A stretch of 64,000 nucleotides of DNA, taken from positions 62,001-126,000 of the forward strand of contig DAHUXM010000025.1 of NCBI GenBank assembly GCA_027307165.1, read 5' to 3'. The translations under genes were made by a program, and so were the position numbers. Shown here piece after piece: positions 46,930 to 56,150 of the stretch (position 1 is the stretch's first letter; each line of letters opens with the position of its first letter). The notes under the pieces were generated by a model. The model worked only from the letters and a program-made list of their open reading frames with translations. It did not search any database and was not told where the DNA came from. The stretch comes from Gemmatimonadota bacterium. Its GTDB lineage: Bacteria; Gemmatimonadota; Gemmatimonadetes; Gemmatimonadales; Gemmatimonadaceae.

Positions 46930-47612
46930 ACCACGCGCCGCCGGATTGGTACGCATTCCGACGACGCCCAACCACGCGCCGGATTGGTGGTCGTGTGCGA
47001 CGACGCTAAACCACGCGCCGAATTGGTGGTCGCACCCGACGACGCTAAACCACGCGCCGAATTGGTGGTCCTGCGTAGGGCCAGGCGCGGATTCTTCCGC
47101 GCCTGGCCCCGTTACGCGTAATCGGAATCGGATGCACCGAATATATCCGCGCCTGGCCCCGATAAATGCATTCGGAATCGGAAGTCGATGGGATGCATCC
47201 ACGCCTGCCCCCGTTACGCACAATTGAAATTGGATGTTCGCCCGATATTTCCGCGCGTCGCCCGTTACCCGCAATCGAATTCGGACGTCCGCCCGATATT
47301 ATCGAACGTCGTCGTCGCGTTGTATGCCGTCATCCCGCCGAAGGCTGGTATCGGCGGACACGGCGTAACGCAGGGCAATCTTCGTTGCAGGGATCCGATT
47401 TCGATCGCGCGTAACGGGGTCAGGCGCGGATGCATCCGATCGATATCCAATTTCGATTACGCGTAACGGGGCCAGGCGCGGATGCATCCGGCGGATATCC
47501 AATTTCGATTGCGCGTAACGGGGCCAGGCGCGGAAGAATCCGCGCCCTACGCAGGACCACCAATTCGGCGCGTGGTTTAGCGTCGTCGGAAACGCGCACC
47601 AATCCGGCGGCG
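46930..47612. repeat. Giant imperfect palindrome, locus 2 (modular 39-bp and 52-bp repeats); no gene
   Basis: The 700-bp gap between metG and the S9 peptidase is a second large inverted repeat centred near 47314. Pairs of anchors: 47050-47080 with 47545-47575, 47102-47110 with 47520-47528, 47152-47160 with 47468-47476, 47204-47212 with 47416-47424 (sums 94625-94630). The right arm has three units at an exact 52-bp period (GTAACGGGGCCAGGCGCGGA core, starting near 47411, 47463, 47515); the left arm has their inverses at 50-52 bp. Outside lie 39-40 bp units (CCACGCGCCGAATTGGTGGT), four on the left (46931, 46971, 47011, 47050) and two on the right. These are the same modules as in 26574-27750. 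Confidence 0.9.
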
Positions 47613-47623
47613 CGATGGCATCA

Positions 47624-49717
47624 TTATCGTAAATACCGTTCCAGGAACGCCGCCGTCGCTTCGTACGATTGAATCCAGTGCGAATGCAATAACCATTCGT
47701 GCGTTTCGTCGGGGTAGATGAGCGTTTCGACGTGTACACCGCGATTACGCAGGTCCTCCGTCAGCTGCACGGTCTGCCTGAAGTCCACGTTGCGGTCGTC
47801 ATCGCCCTGAATCAGCAGCACTGGCGCGCGCCAGTGCGACAGATCGCTCATGGGCGACGACGCGTACGCGAGGCGACGTGCCTTCATCTCGGCGTCCTCG
47901 TCCCACGTGTCCTCCATCCTGCTCCACTCGAGATTCCAGTCGTGCACGCCGGCGAAATCCACGCCGACCTTGTAGTCGGCCGGATCCCGCGCGAGCGACA
48001 GCGCTGTCATGTAACCGCCGTACGAGCCTCCCCAAACGCCGATCCGCGCGGGATCGACTTCGCGGCGCGCACGTAGATAGTGCGCTGCGGCGATTGCGTC
48101 GCGCGCCTCGGCGCCGCCACCCGGGCCGTAGTCGAGCGCTTCGCGGAAGTCGAGTCCGTAGCCGATCCCGCTCCGGTAGTTCACCGACAGTACGACGTAG
48201 CCCCGACTCGCGAGATACTGATTGAGTCCGTACGCGTTGTGGTAATAGCCCATCGGATTGAAGCCAAGCAGCATCTGGCGCTGCGAACCGCCGTGGTAGA
48301 AGACCACGGCCGGATGTCGCTTTCCGTCGCGTGCGGCAAACGGGAGAAAGAGCTGTCCGTGCAACAGCAGACCATCGGTGGATCGGAATGTGACCTGCTG
48401 TGGAGTCACGAGCTGCGCCGAGGGAAAATCGGCTGGGATTGCGGTTGGAGCGAGATCAGCGATGGTGCCACGTTCCAGCAACATCGCCGGCCGGGCTGGC
48501 GTCGTCGCACCGGAGTGAAGCAGCGCAACACCGCCCTGCACAGCCGCCGGCCCCCACTCGATGCCGTCGCCCGACGTCAGGGGTGTCGGCGCTCCACCGC
48601 TCGCAGGCACCGACCAGATGTGCAACAGGTCGATCCTGTTGCCTTCATTCGCCGCGTAGAGGATGCTGCGGCCATCGATTCCGGCCGTCGCCGACACTAT
48701 CTCGCGCTCGCCAGTCGTGAGCGCTGCCGGTGCCGCAGACGTGGAACTGGCCAATACCGAGTAGAGTCTGTTCCAGCCTCCGGACTCCCATGGGAACGCG
48801 ATGCGATTGTCTCCGGTCCAGACGATCTGATCGCGTGAGTCGGTGGGACGGAACATGCTCCCTGCCCCGGATGCTGCACGCCAGAGCACGCGCGCTGTGC
48901 CCGTCGCTGGATCAGCAACGAGAATTGACCACGGCTGCCCGGCACGCCTGAGCGCGTGCTGGGGCTGCCGCGTGAGTGTCGGTTGCCTTACGAATGCGAC
49001 AGAGCGACCGTCCGGCGACCAGACGGGATAGCCGTCATCGTCCACCGACGGATCCATGTACCGGAGCGTCGAATCCCGCACGTTGAATACGCCGATGAAC
49101 GAGTGATCGACACGAGTGCTCGTGAATGCGATCGCCGAACCGTCGGGCGACCATCTGACGTTTCCGTCGTGGCCGCGCCCGACGAACAGGCGTCTTTCGT
49201 GGGCGCCGCTGTCGAGCGCGACCGTGTAAATCACCCCGCCCCGCGTAAAGGCCACGATCTTCCCATCCGGCGACGGCTCCGGTGACGCTCCCTCGGCGAG
49301 CGAACGCGGTGCGCCGCCGTCGATGCGAGCGAGCATCACGAGCTGGCTCCGGCCTTTGGCGTCGAGCGCTGGATTGGGATACTCACCGCGGTCGTTCCTG
49401 CCCGATCCGCGTACGAACACCACGGCGCTCCCGTCAGCGAGCCAGCGTGGCGAGCTCATTTCCCAGCCGTCGTCGGCCGTGTATGGCGTGATCGCACGCG
49501 CTCGCCAGTCCGGTGCGCGCGCGATCCAGAGATTCTGGGGGCCCGCCTGATCGAAGACCCAGGCGACTGCATCTCCATGCGGCGACGCAACCAGATCCGT
49601 CGGGAACGGCGCGCTCAGAATCTGAGGGATGGTGAACGACGGAGTGGTTGTCTGGGCATCGAGAACGGACGCTGCGAGAGACGCGAACGCCAGGAAGACA
49701 AGTGAACGATTGCGCAT
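47624..49717 (-). CDS. S9 family peptidase (prolyl oligopeptidase / dipeptidyl-peptidase type)
   Basis: About 697 residues from ATG 49717, giving a signal peptide MRNRSLVFLAFASLAASVLDAQ, so it is exported. The N-terminal half is a TolB/WD40-like beta-propeller with repeats such as SPHGDAVAWVFD, SPDGSAIAFTSTR and SPDGRSVAFVRQP. The C-terminal alpha/beta hydrolase domain has the nucleophile GGSYGGYM, the Asp in LIQGDDDRNV and the His in DETHEWLLHSHW. Such enzymes release dipeptides or cut short peptides. The start codon is one base after the beta-lactamase stop (TGACATG), so the two genes are coupled. Confidence 0.93.
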   Translation of the reverse strand: MRNRSLVFLAFASLAASVLDAQTTTPSFTIPQILSAPFPTDLVASPHGDAVAWVFDQAGPQNLWIARAPDWRARAITPYTADDGWEMSSPRWLADGSAVVFVRGSGRNDRGEYPNPALDAKGRSQLVMLARIDGGAPRSLAEGASPEPSPDGKIVAFTRGGVIYTVALDSGAHERRLFVGRGHDGNVRWSPDGSAIAFTSTRVDHSFIGVFNVRDSTLRYMDPSVDDDGYPVWSPDGRSVAFVRQPTLTRQPQHALRRAGQPWSILVADPATGTARVLWRAASGAGSMFRPTDSRDQIVWTGDNRIAFPWESGGWNRLYSVLASSTSAAPAALTTGEREIVSATAGIDGRSILYAANEGNRIDLLHIWSVPASGGAPTPLTSGDGIEWGPAAVQGGVALLHSGATTPARPAMLLERGTIADLAPTAIPADFPSAQLVTPQQVTFRSTDGLLLHGQLFLPFAARDGKRHPAVVFYHGGSQRQMLLGFNPMGYYHNAYGLNQYLASRGYVVLSVNYRSGIGYGLDFREALDYGPGGGAEARDAIAAAHYLRARREVDPARIGVWGGSYGGYMTALSLARDPADYKVGVDFAGVHDWNLEWSRMEDTWDEDAEMKARRLAYASSPMSDLSHWRAPVLLIQGDDDRNVDFRQTVQLTEDLRNRGVHVETLIYPDETHEWLLHSHWIQSYEATAAFLERYLR

Positions 49718-49718
49718 G

Positions 49719-50687
49719 TCAGTGAGTTGCCATCGCGTGCCGGTAGACAATGCGCGACACGTCGGCTATCAGCGAATCGGCAACGGGTTCCTTCTCGATG
49801 CCTTTGGTAAGAACCACGAGGATGTAGGGTTTGCGGTTTGCAGGATATACGATTGCCGCGTCATGCGCGATCGCGGTGATATCCCCCGTCTTGTGCGCGA
49901 CGCGTGTGCCGGCCGGGAGTCCGGCGGGGATTTTCTCGTTGAATTGCTGCGCCAGGAGAATCGCGCGCATCGAGTCGGCAGACGTTGCTGAAGCGGCCTT
50001 TCCCGTCTCGATGTCTCTGAGAAGAATGGCGAGATCGCGAGCGGTCGCCATGTTGTTGAGTCCCTTCTCGAACGCTTTTTCATCCTCCACACCGCGCAGC
50101 ACCAGCATGCGTCGAGCGCCGAGCGAGCGCATCATCGCGTTGACGCTATCAGGGTTGGCGAGAGCTATGAGCGTGTTCGTCGCAAGATTGCTGGATCGCG
50201 TGATCATGTGCTGGATGAGATCCCGTATCGTCACGGAATCGCCAACCAGCTTGTACATCGCGCTGTCGCTGTCGACACCTGGATCCTGCACGTATGGTGA
50301 TCCGTCGACTATCGACGTGAAACGATTCACGACCGGGATGCGTTGGCTGAGCGAGAGACGACCTGCGTCCGATTCGCGAAAGAGTCGCATCATGACCGGC
50401 ACCTTCATCGTGCTTGCGGCATGCATGAGGCTATCGGCGTTGATGAAGAGCGTATCGCCGGTAGCAAGGTCCATGTACGCAACGCCGACGAGGGCGCCGG
50501 GAGCGCGGGCGATGCGGGCCTCGATCTGCGCTCTGAGGTCAGTCGCTGGCGAATCAGGCGGTGATACGTGGCCGCACGCGAGTGCCGCAAAGAGGAGGGA
50601 TGCAGCTGTAAGTCGGAGCGTGACGGCATCGCCGGGCACGCCGGGCAGCGCGCGACACTTTCCGTGCGCAGGTATGTAGTTCCACAT
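49719..50687 (-). CDS. bla: Class A beta-lactamase-like serine hydrolase
   Basis: The product (about 322 residues from ATG 50687; ATG 50732 is also possible) has the class A set: SxxK in AASTMKVPVMM, the SDN-loop equivalent SSN in RSSNLATN, the omega-loop ExxLN in FEKGLNN, and KTG in HKTGDI. It would hydrolyse beta-lactams in the periplasm. The N-terminus has the hydrophobic LTAASLLFAALAC, possibly a lipoprotein signal, though the residue three before Cys is atypical. Chromosomal location between a plug-like lipoprotein and an S9 peptidase, with no mobile element nearby, suggests an intrinsic gene. Resistance spectrum cannot be predicted. Confidence 0.88.
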   Translation of the reverse strand: MWNYIPAHGKCRALPGVPGDAVTLRLTAASLLFAALACGHVSPPDSPATDLRAQIEARIARAPGALVGVAYMDLATGDTLFINADSLMHAASTMKVPVMMRLFRESDAGRLSLSQRIPVVNRFTSIVDGSPYVQDPGVDSDSAMYKLVGDSVTIRDLIQHMITRSSNLATNTLIALANPDSVNAMMRSLGARRMLVLRGVEDEKAFEKGLNNMATARDLAILLRDIETGKAASATSADSMRAILLAQQFNEKIPAGLPAGTRVAHKTGDITAIAHDAAIVYPANRKPYILVVLTKGIEKEPVADSLIADVSRIVYRHAMATH

Positions 50688-50802
50688 TTTGCAACCGGGT
50701 CCTGTTTTCAGATGTTGGCGTACAAAATACACATCGCCACGACAGTCTGCGAACGACCCTGCGTGCGGTTCAATCCCATATCGGCGGCGCGAGCGCTCGG
50801 AC

Positions 50803-51231
50803 TCAATTCTTGGTGATCACCTGGATCACGCCGCCCATGTGCCCACTGCCGAATTTGTACTGGGCTTCGTATGACTGGTAGAAGCGGATCGCCATTACGT
50901 CCTGAGCGGTAATGTCACGCAGCGAATTGACGTCGCTCGAGTAATAAGTGTCGTCGACGAATACGTGAACGGGGATGGCCGGGACGTTGGGGTTCTGGGA
51001 CTCGCGGCCGCGACTGTGGAGGAAATTCGCGTGCGTCTGAGCCACTATGTCGTAAGCGTTCGCCACCCGCAGCTGGTCGATCTGGTCCTCGGTGACCATC
51101 ATCGGGTCGCCGCCGGGTGCGACAGCTGTGTTAGCGTGCGCGCATCCTGCAACAGCAATTGCGAAGACGAGGACCATGCAGGCGGCGTTGAAGCGCCGTG
51201 CTGGCCCGGCGGTCAGAGGTGTGGAAGCCAT
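50803..51231 (-). CDS. Small lipoprotein with TonB-receptor-plug-like domain
   Basis: About 142 residues from ATG 51231, which has a CGGAG six bases upstream (ATG 51267 is an alternative). The signal ends LVFAIAVAGC, a lipobox. The mature part, MVTEDQIDQLRVANAYDIVAQTH then VHVFVDDTYYSSDVNSLRDI and AIRFYQSYEAQYKFGSGHMG with terminal GVIQVITK, resembles the plug domain of TonB-dependent receptors: a dominant ID...NAYD motif, a displayed VFVDD, and the closing GxIxVxTK strand. No barrel follows. It lies downstream of the SusCD locus B terminator and upstream of the beta-lactamase gene. Function unknown. Confidence 0.7.
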   Translation of the reverse strand: MASTPLTAGPARRFNAACMVLVFAIAVAGCAHANTAVAPGGDPMMVTEDQIDQLRVANAYDIVAQTHANFLHSRGRESQNPNVPAIPVHVFVDDTYYSSDVNSLRDITAQDVMAIRFYQSYEAQYKFGSGHMGGVIQVITKN

Positions 51232-51292
51232 TGGAGACTCCGAAGTTGATGCCGGCTCGCCCGACATGATCCGGCGTTACCTGTTACAGCAC

Positions 51293-51318
51293 AAAGGGGG
51301 CCCGTCCGGGCCCCCTTT
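51293..51318 (-). terminator. Rho-independent-type terminator after SusCD locus B
   Basis: A perfect 11-bp stem, AAAGGGGGCCC with GGGCCCCCTTT around a 4-nt loop, 30 bp after the stop of the SusD gene on the minus strand. The stem ends in three T on that strand. It is the strongest terminator-like hairpin in the window. Confidence 0.8.
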
Positions 51319-51348
51319 GCTTTTACAATGTCCGAAACAGTGTCGAGA

Positions 51349-52734
51349 TTACGGCACCGGAGTGATGTTGCCATTCCGTGCATTTGTCTCGTTTCGCGTG
51401 ATTGGCAGGCTCGAGACGAGCGGATCAGCTGCGCCCTTGTTCGGCATGCCAGCCTGCGTAACGTACGCGAGGTTGAACATGTTGTACTCCCGGAGCGCTA
51501 CGATGTGCTGTGGTCCGAAGTACGTGAACGTGTAACGCAACTCGTACAGCAGCGCATTGATGGCATCCGACGCAGTCGTAAACGTCGAGTACGCTGGCAG
51601 GCCGCCTTCCACCGTGTGTACTGCGTTGATGTCGTTCGTCGCGCCGGCAAGGTCACCGGTTGCGATTTCCGCCTGCGCACGAAGCAGTATCAACTCAGCG
51701 TTGCGTACGATCGGAATTGGCGACGACTGGAGGGCGGCGTTGTTCGGATCGGTCAGCTTGAGGCGATGCGACGCGGTGAATCCTGCGACCGTCGGAGCAG
51801 ACGCCGGGATGACGTTGGCTGCGCGTATGTCGCCGGGCATGAAGGAATTCACAAAGTTATCCGTGACCAGCGAGGACGAGCCCTGCTGCGGATTCGCCGC
51901 GCTCTCAGGCGACGATGGATTGTACTGGTACCACGGCCCGGCGTTGAGGTACGCCTCCGTCATTGGAGACGGCGCGCCAGCGAGCGCGATGTTCAGCGCA
52001 GTGAGCGCCGCAGCCGCACTGGCCGCGTTCGGCGCAACCGGATCCAGCGCACGCATGACCTCGACCCGTCCTTTCAGACCACGATTGAGCAGGATGAGGT
52101 TGGCGGTCTGGCTGTAATCTCCGTGGAGCGAATAGCCGGACGGCAAGGTGAACGGCACTGTGCTCGATCCCGCCTTCAGATCCACCAGCGCCGAGTCCAG
52201 CAGCGCGGACGTGTAGGCGAGTACTGACGCCTTCGTGCGGATAGGATCCTGGACGGTCGCATCGGGCCCCTGGATTACAACGCCATTCTGGTCGCGGTAA
52301 TCGATGAGCCGGATGTACGAGAGTGCGTCGAGCGTCCGAATGAAGCCGCGCGCAGCGCCCTGATCAGCTGCACTGAGCGACGTGAACGCCTTGTCCTTCA
52401 AGAGCAGCTGCGACGCGCGAAGCAACTGGTAGTAGCCAGTCCACTGCGAGCCACCGATGAAATCGCTGGGATCGGGTGGTGTCACGTAGAACTCCGTGAC
52501 GAAGCGGCTTTCATTGGCTGTAGGAACGATGGCGTCGCGCGCCATGATCCCTCCCCAAAGAAGATAGCCGCCGTAGTTCGCGCGATCCTGCGCTATGATA
52601 CCTGTGGCCAGCGACTGCAGCGTCTGCTGCGATCCTGCCACGACGTTGTCCCGGCTCGGTGCTGCCGGATTATCCTGGCACGCACCCGCCAGCACAAGAG
52701 TGCTGGTGAGTGCCGCCGCGATGTATTTCTTCAT
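51349..52734 (-). CDS. SusD/RagB-family outer-membrane lipoprotein (locus B)
   Basis: The 461-residue product starts MKKYIAAALTSTLVLAGAC, with lipidated Cys19. The helical mature domain contains WTGYYQLLRASQLLLKDKAF and GAARGFIRTLDALSYIRLIDYRDQNGVV, as in the TPR scaffold of SusD proteins, and RNAELILLRAQAEIATGDL near the C-terminus followed by LLYELRYTFTYFGPQHIVAL. It captures ligand for the adjoining SusC-type channel. It is shorter than the locus A partner (578). The gap to the SusC gene is 19 bp, so they are one operon. Confidence 0.88.
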   Translation of the reverse strand: MKKYIAAALTSTLVLAGACQDNPAAPSRDNVVAGSQQTLQSLATGIIAQDRANYGGYLLWGGIMARDAIVPTANESRFVTEFYVTPPDPSDFIGGSQWTGYYQLLRASQLLLKDKAFTSLSAADQGAARGFIRTLDALSYIRLIDYRDQNGVVIQGPDATVQDPIRTKASVLAYTSALLDSALVDLKAGSSTVPFTLPSGYSLHGDYSQTANLILLNRGLKGRVEVMRALDPVAPNAASAAAALTALNIALAGAPSPMTEAYLNAGPWYQYNPSSPESAANPQQGSSSLVTDNFVNSFMPGDIRAANVIPASAPTVAGFTASHRLKLTDPNNAALQSSPIPIVRNAELILLRAQAEIATGDLAGATNDINAVHTVEGGLPAYSTFTTASDAINALLYELRYTFTYFGPQHIVALREYNMFNLAYVTQAGMPNKGAADPLVSSLPITRNETNARNGNITPVP

Positions 52735-52753
52735 TTAAGTGCGTTCCCCGAGA

Positions 52754-55700
52754 TTAGAATGTGGCGTTGAGCGAGAGGAAGAACTGGCGGCTCGGCGGAT
52801 ACGGCGTCACGTCCTGCGTGCGGCCGATTGGTGCGTTGCCGAAGTTCGACACCTCGGGGTCATAACCCGTGTAGTTGGTCCAGGTGATCAGATTGTGCCC
52901 GCTTGCCTCGATCCGGAGATCCTTCGCGCGGCTTCCCAACATCCGGTGCGCGAATGATTCGCCGAGGTCATACGAAAGCGTCAGCTCACGAAGCTTGGCA
53001 AAGCTGCCGTGCTCCGCATATACCGGCTGGCCGGCGAGGAACGCGTTTCCGCGCTTCTGCGCAGCGAGCGTATCTGCGAAGTTGCTGCCAGCGACGTTGA
53101 AGTCGAAGTAGTTGTTCGTGAGGTTGATCACGTAGCCGCCCTTGCGCCAATCCAGCAAGCTGGAAAGTGTGAGCCTGCCAAGCGTGAAGTCGTTCGAAAA
53201 GCCCATCTGGAAGTCGGGGTTCTGATCTCCGATGTGCAGCTCGTGACGCGCGCGGCTGACGTACTTGCCGTTCGCATCGAACGTGGAATCAAAGCCGCTG
53301 AACACCACGACCTGCGTGGCGGAGTAGCCTTGCTGGATCTTGTAGCTGCCGAAGCGCTCGCTGAAGCCGGCGCCTGTCGCAAACGCCGGGACGGGGAGGC
53401 TGGTCACCTTGTTCTTGTTACGGGAGAACGTGGTGTTCGAGGTCCACGTAAAGATGCTCGTCTGGATCGGCACCAGATTCAGTCCGACCTCAGTACCGAC
53501 GTTACGCATCGTTCCGCCGTTGATGACCTTGGTGGTGAAACCGGTCGACGGGGCAAGTCCTGCGGTCAATACCATGCCTGTCGTCTTCTTCTGATACTGC
53601 GTGACTTCGAGGCCGGCACGTCCACCGAACATGGTCGCGTCAAATCCACCTTCGACTTCGGTCGTGAGCTCCGGCTTGATCGTGTTAAGCCCGATCTGTG
53701 CGCCCTGACGCAGTCCGTTAACGCCATCTTCAAGCAATGGAGTAAGGAATGTGTATTTGAAGTTTGTAGGCACACGGTTACCCGCCTTGCCGTACGCCAG
53801 ACGCAACTTCAGGTTGTCGGTCTTGGGTGGTAGCCAGGGCAGCTTGTACGAGATCGACGCCTTGGGATACGAGTAGAACTTGTTCGCGTCGCCGTTGGTG
53901 CTGGAACGCTCTGCATTGATGGCGCCAGTCAACAGGAGCCGTTCATTGGCGGTCAGGATTTCTTCCTGAGCGTAGTACGAGAACGACTTGGTATCGTTCT
54001 GCGCCTGGTTGACGGCCGTCTGTGTGGCGGTCGCAATGTTCGTGATGCCGGGGAACAGTCCCTTGCCCTGATTGAAAACGTTGTCGACCTGCGCCCGGTC
54101 CTGGCGCAAACCAAACGATGTCGTTGCCGTGAACGGGGAAAGAATCAACTTGTGTGTGCCGTTCAGATTCAGGTTGGCACTTACGACGTTCGTGTTACCG
54201 TTGGCGACCGTACCGGGGTACGGGCTGATGACGCCCGACTGCTCCAGATACGTGAACGGTGGTGAATAGATGAGCGCCTGATCGGAGTAGCTGTCGACGC
54301 CGCCGAGAAGTGAGAAGTCGAGGGTCTGGCGCGTGGAGGCGATTGCAGACCACCCTGCCTGCGCACTACCAATCAGGCGGTAGACGTTCTCAGGGGTCTG
54401 GATTACTTGCTGATCCTGCAGGATGTTGGCACCGCTGACCGCCCACGGGTCCGACGTGTAAACGCCGTTGACCTTCCGGGAAAAGTCATAGAACGAAGGC
54501 GTGCCGGAGATGACGTCCAGCGGGTTGATCGCGTTGTTGTCGTTACCGGAGATACCGCGCTTGGTGAGCGTGTGCAGCACTTCGGTATTGGCGCGCAGAT
54601 TGATCTTGGGACCGAACTGCTGCGTCAGGTTGATCCGGAGGTTCTGCTTGTCGTAACCGTCCGTCGAGGTGATTCCAGCGTCGTGCTTCACGCCCGCAGA
54701 GGTGAAGTACGTCGTGTTGCCGTCCCCTGTACCGCCACGCAGCGAGGCCGCCGTCTCGTACGACAGGCCGTGGTTACCGTAGAGCTGATTCTGTGCATCG
54801 GTGCAGCCCGCGTACGGGTTTGCCGCGAAGTAATCCGTGGCACCCTTGAAGCCCGCTGGCGGGTTGGAGTCGACGTATTGAGTCGCCTGCGCCTGGCTGA
54901 AGCAGCGAAGAGCGAGTGTGTTGGATACGGCCGTCGTTCCGAAACGCTGTACAACGTCGAGCGTCGGAGTACCAGCGCGACCGCGCTTGGTGGTGATGAC
55001 CACTACACCGTTTGCACCGCGCGAACCGTAGATGGCACCGGCCGACGGCCCCTTGAGGACTTCGATCGATTCGATGTCTTCAGGGTTGAGGTCGGCGATA
55101 CGATTGACCTGCTGGTCCTGGTTGGAAGAAATCGCGCCGCCGGCACCCGAGATGCTGTTGAGGCCGTTTCCGAATGCGGAGTTGTCCACGGCGACGCCGT
55201 CGACGACGTACAGCGGCTGATAGTTGCCGTTCACGGTATTGGTACCGCGAAGCTGCAACTGGATACCGCCGCCGGGTGCGCCCGAGTTGGACGTGATCAC
55301 GGCGCCGGGAACCTTGCCCTGCAGCGCGCTCTCGATGTTCTGCTGCGGAACCTTGTTGATCTGTTCGGTGTTTACCACCGTCACAGCGTTTGCAGCGTTA
55401 GCGCGCGACACCGTCGTCGCCTGACCGGTGATGACCTGTGTCTCGAGCTGGAGGACGTCACGTGCGAGCGAGACGTTGACCGAGTTGTCGTTGGCGCCAA
55501 CGGGAACGATCTTGGCCGCAAAACCGATTCGGCGAATGCGCAACTGATGTGCACCGGCCGGCACGCTGATGTTGAAGTTACCGTTGTCATCGGCGATACC
55601 GCCGAGGGTGGTGCCCACTACCTGAACCGTTGCTCCGGGGATAGGCTCGGTGCCCCCCTGGACGGTTACGTGACCGGTCACGCGCCGCGTCTGCTGCGCA

Positions 55701-55765
55701 TGGCCGAGCGATGGGATCACGGCGAGTAATACCGCCGCAATCCAGAGACGTGTTACTGACTTCAT
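52754..55765 (-). CDS. SusC/RagA-family TonB-linked outer-membrane receptor (locus B)
   Basis: The ~1003-residue receptor starts at ATG 55765, preceded by GGAGG at good spacing. Parts: signal peptide MKSVTRLWIAAVLLAVIPSL, a carboxypeptidase-regulatory-like domain (TGHVTVQGGTEPIPGATVQV), the plug with ESALQGKVPGAVITSNSGAP and SIEVLKGPSAGAIYGSRGAN, and a barrel ending FFLSLNATF. It works with the downstream SusD lipoprotein and TonB energy to import a substrate that cannot be inferred. Its 5' flank of 385 bp has no gene. Confidence 0.93.
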   Translation of the reverse strand: MKSVTRLWIAAVLLAVIPSLGHAQQTRRVTGHVTVQGGTEPIPGATVQVVGTTLGGIADDNGNFNISVPAGAHQLRIRRIGFAAKIVPVGANDNSVNVSLARDVLQLETQVITGQATTVSRANAANAVTVVNTEQINKVPQQNIESALQGKVPGAVITSNSGAPGGGIQLQLRGTNTVNGNYQPLYVVDGVAVDNSAFGNGLNSISGAGGAISSNQDQQVNRIADLNPEDIESIEVLKGPSAGAIYGSRGANGVVVITTKRGRAGTPTLDVVQRFGTTAVSNTLALRCFSQAQATQYVDSNPPAGFKGATDYFAANPYAGCTDAQNQLYGNHGLSYETAASLRGGTGDGNTTYFTSAGVKHDAGITSTDGYDKQNLRINLTQQFGPKINLRANTEVLHTLTKRGISGNDNNAINPLDVISGTPSFYDFSRKVNGVYTSDPWAVSGANILQDQQVIQTPENVYRLIGSAQAGWSAIASTRQTLDFSLLGGVDSYSDQALIYSPPFTYLEQSGVISPYPGTVANGNTNVVSANLNLNGTHKLILSPFTATTSFGLRQDRAQVDNVFNQGKGLFPGITNIATATQTAVNQAQNDTKSFSYYAQEEILTANERLLLTGAINAERSSTNGDANKFYSYPKASISYKLPWLPPKTDNLKLRLAYGKAGNRVPTNFKYTFLTPLLEDGVNGLRQGAQIGLNTIKPELTTEVEGGFDATMFGGRAGLEVTQYQKKTTGMVLTAGLAPSTGFTTKVINGGTMRNVGTEVGLNLVPIQTSIFTWTSNTTFSRNKNKVTSLPVPAFATGAGFSERFGSYKIQQGYSATQVVVFSGFDSTFDANGKYVSRARHELHIGDQNPDFQMGFSNDFTLGRLTLSSLLDWRKGGYVINLTNNYFDFNVAGSNFADTLAAQKRGNAFLAGQPVYAEHGSFAKLRELTLSYDLGESFAHRMLGSRAKDLRIEASGHNLITWTNYTGYDPEVSNFGNAPIGRTQDVTPYPPSRQFFLSLNATF

Positions 55766-56150
55766 CCGAACATTCCTCCGTCCGACGAACTCGTTCGCCG
55801 GCGTGATTGACATCTGTGGATGGAAAGCTTGTGCTGCCTGCTGTCGTGTGGGGCCGAGGCTGCGACCCCATCAAGAACAAACCAAACCGCTCGTGTGCCT
55901 CCTACTCGTCTCAGGATTGGGTGGATGTCTCCGGTCGATTTGAACCGGACTAACGTACAGCCGGGTCACGGTACCGCATCCTCAGGGTGTCGCTAAGATT
56001 TCGCAAAATCGCAAGCGCCGCCCGGAGTGCCCGTGCTGCGACTACATATGTTTCGGGGCCAGGAATACGTCATTTTGCCCCCGTACAACATGGAACCGTG
56101 CACCGGGGTCGTCAACGGCAAACATGTAATAGAATCGCAATGGATTCCGG
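55766..56150. other. Gene-free leader of SusCD locus B
   Basis: This 385-bp stretch separates the SusC start from the stop of the esterase gene, both on the minus strand. It contains the ribosome site of the SusC gene (GGAGG near 55771-55778). I see no convincing promoter hexamer pair, repeat or conserved small frame in the remainder. Confidence 0.4.

Noticed and set aside
46930-47227. Open frames through the repeats encoding recurring HAPNWW-type peptides
   Set aside because: The peptide repeats simply mirror the DNA repeat modules, open in several frames and on both strands at both palindrome loci; there is no consistent start or ribosome site.
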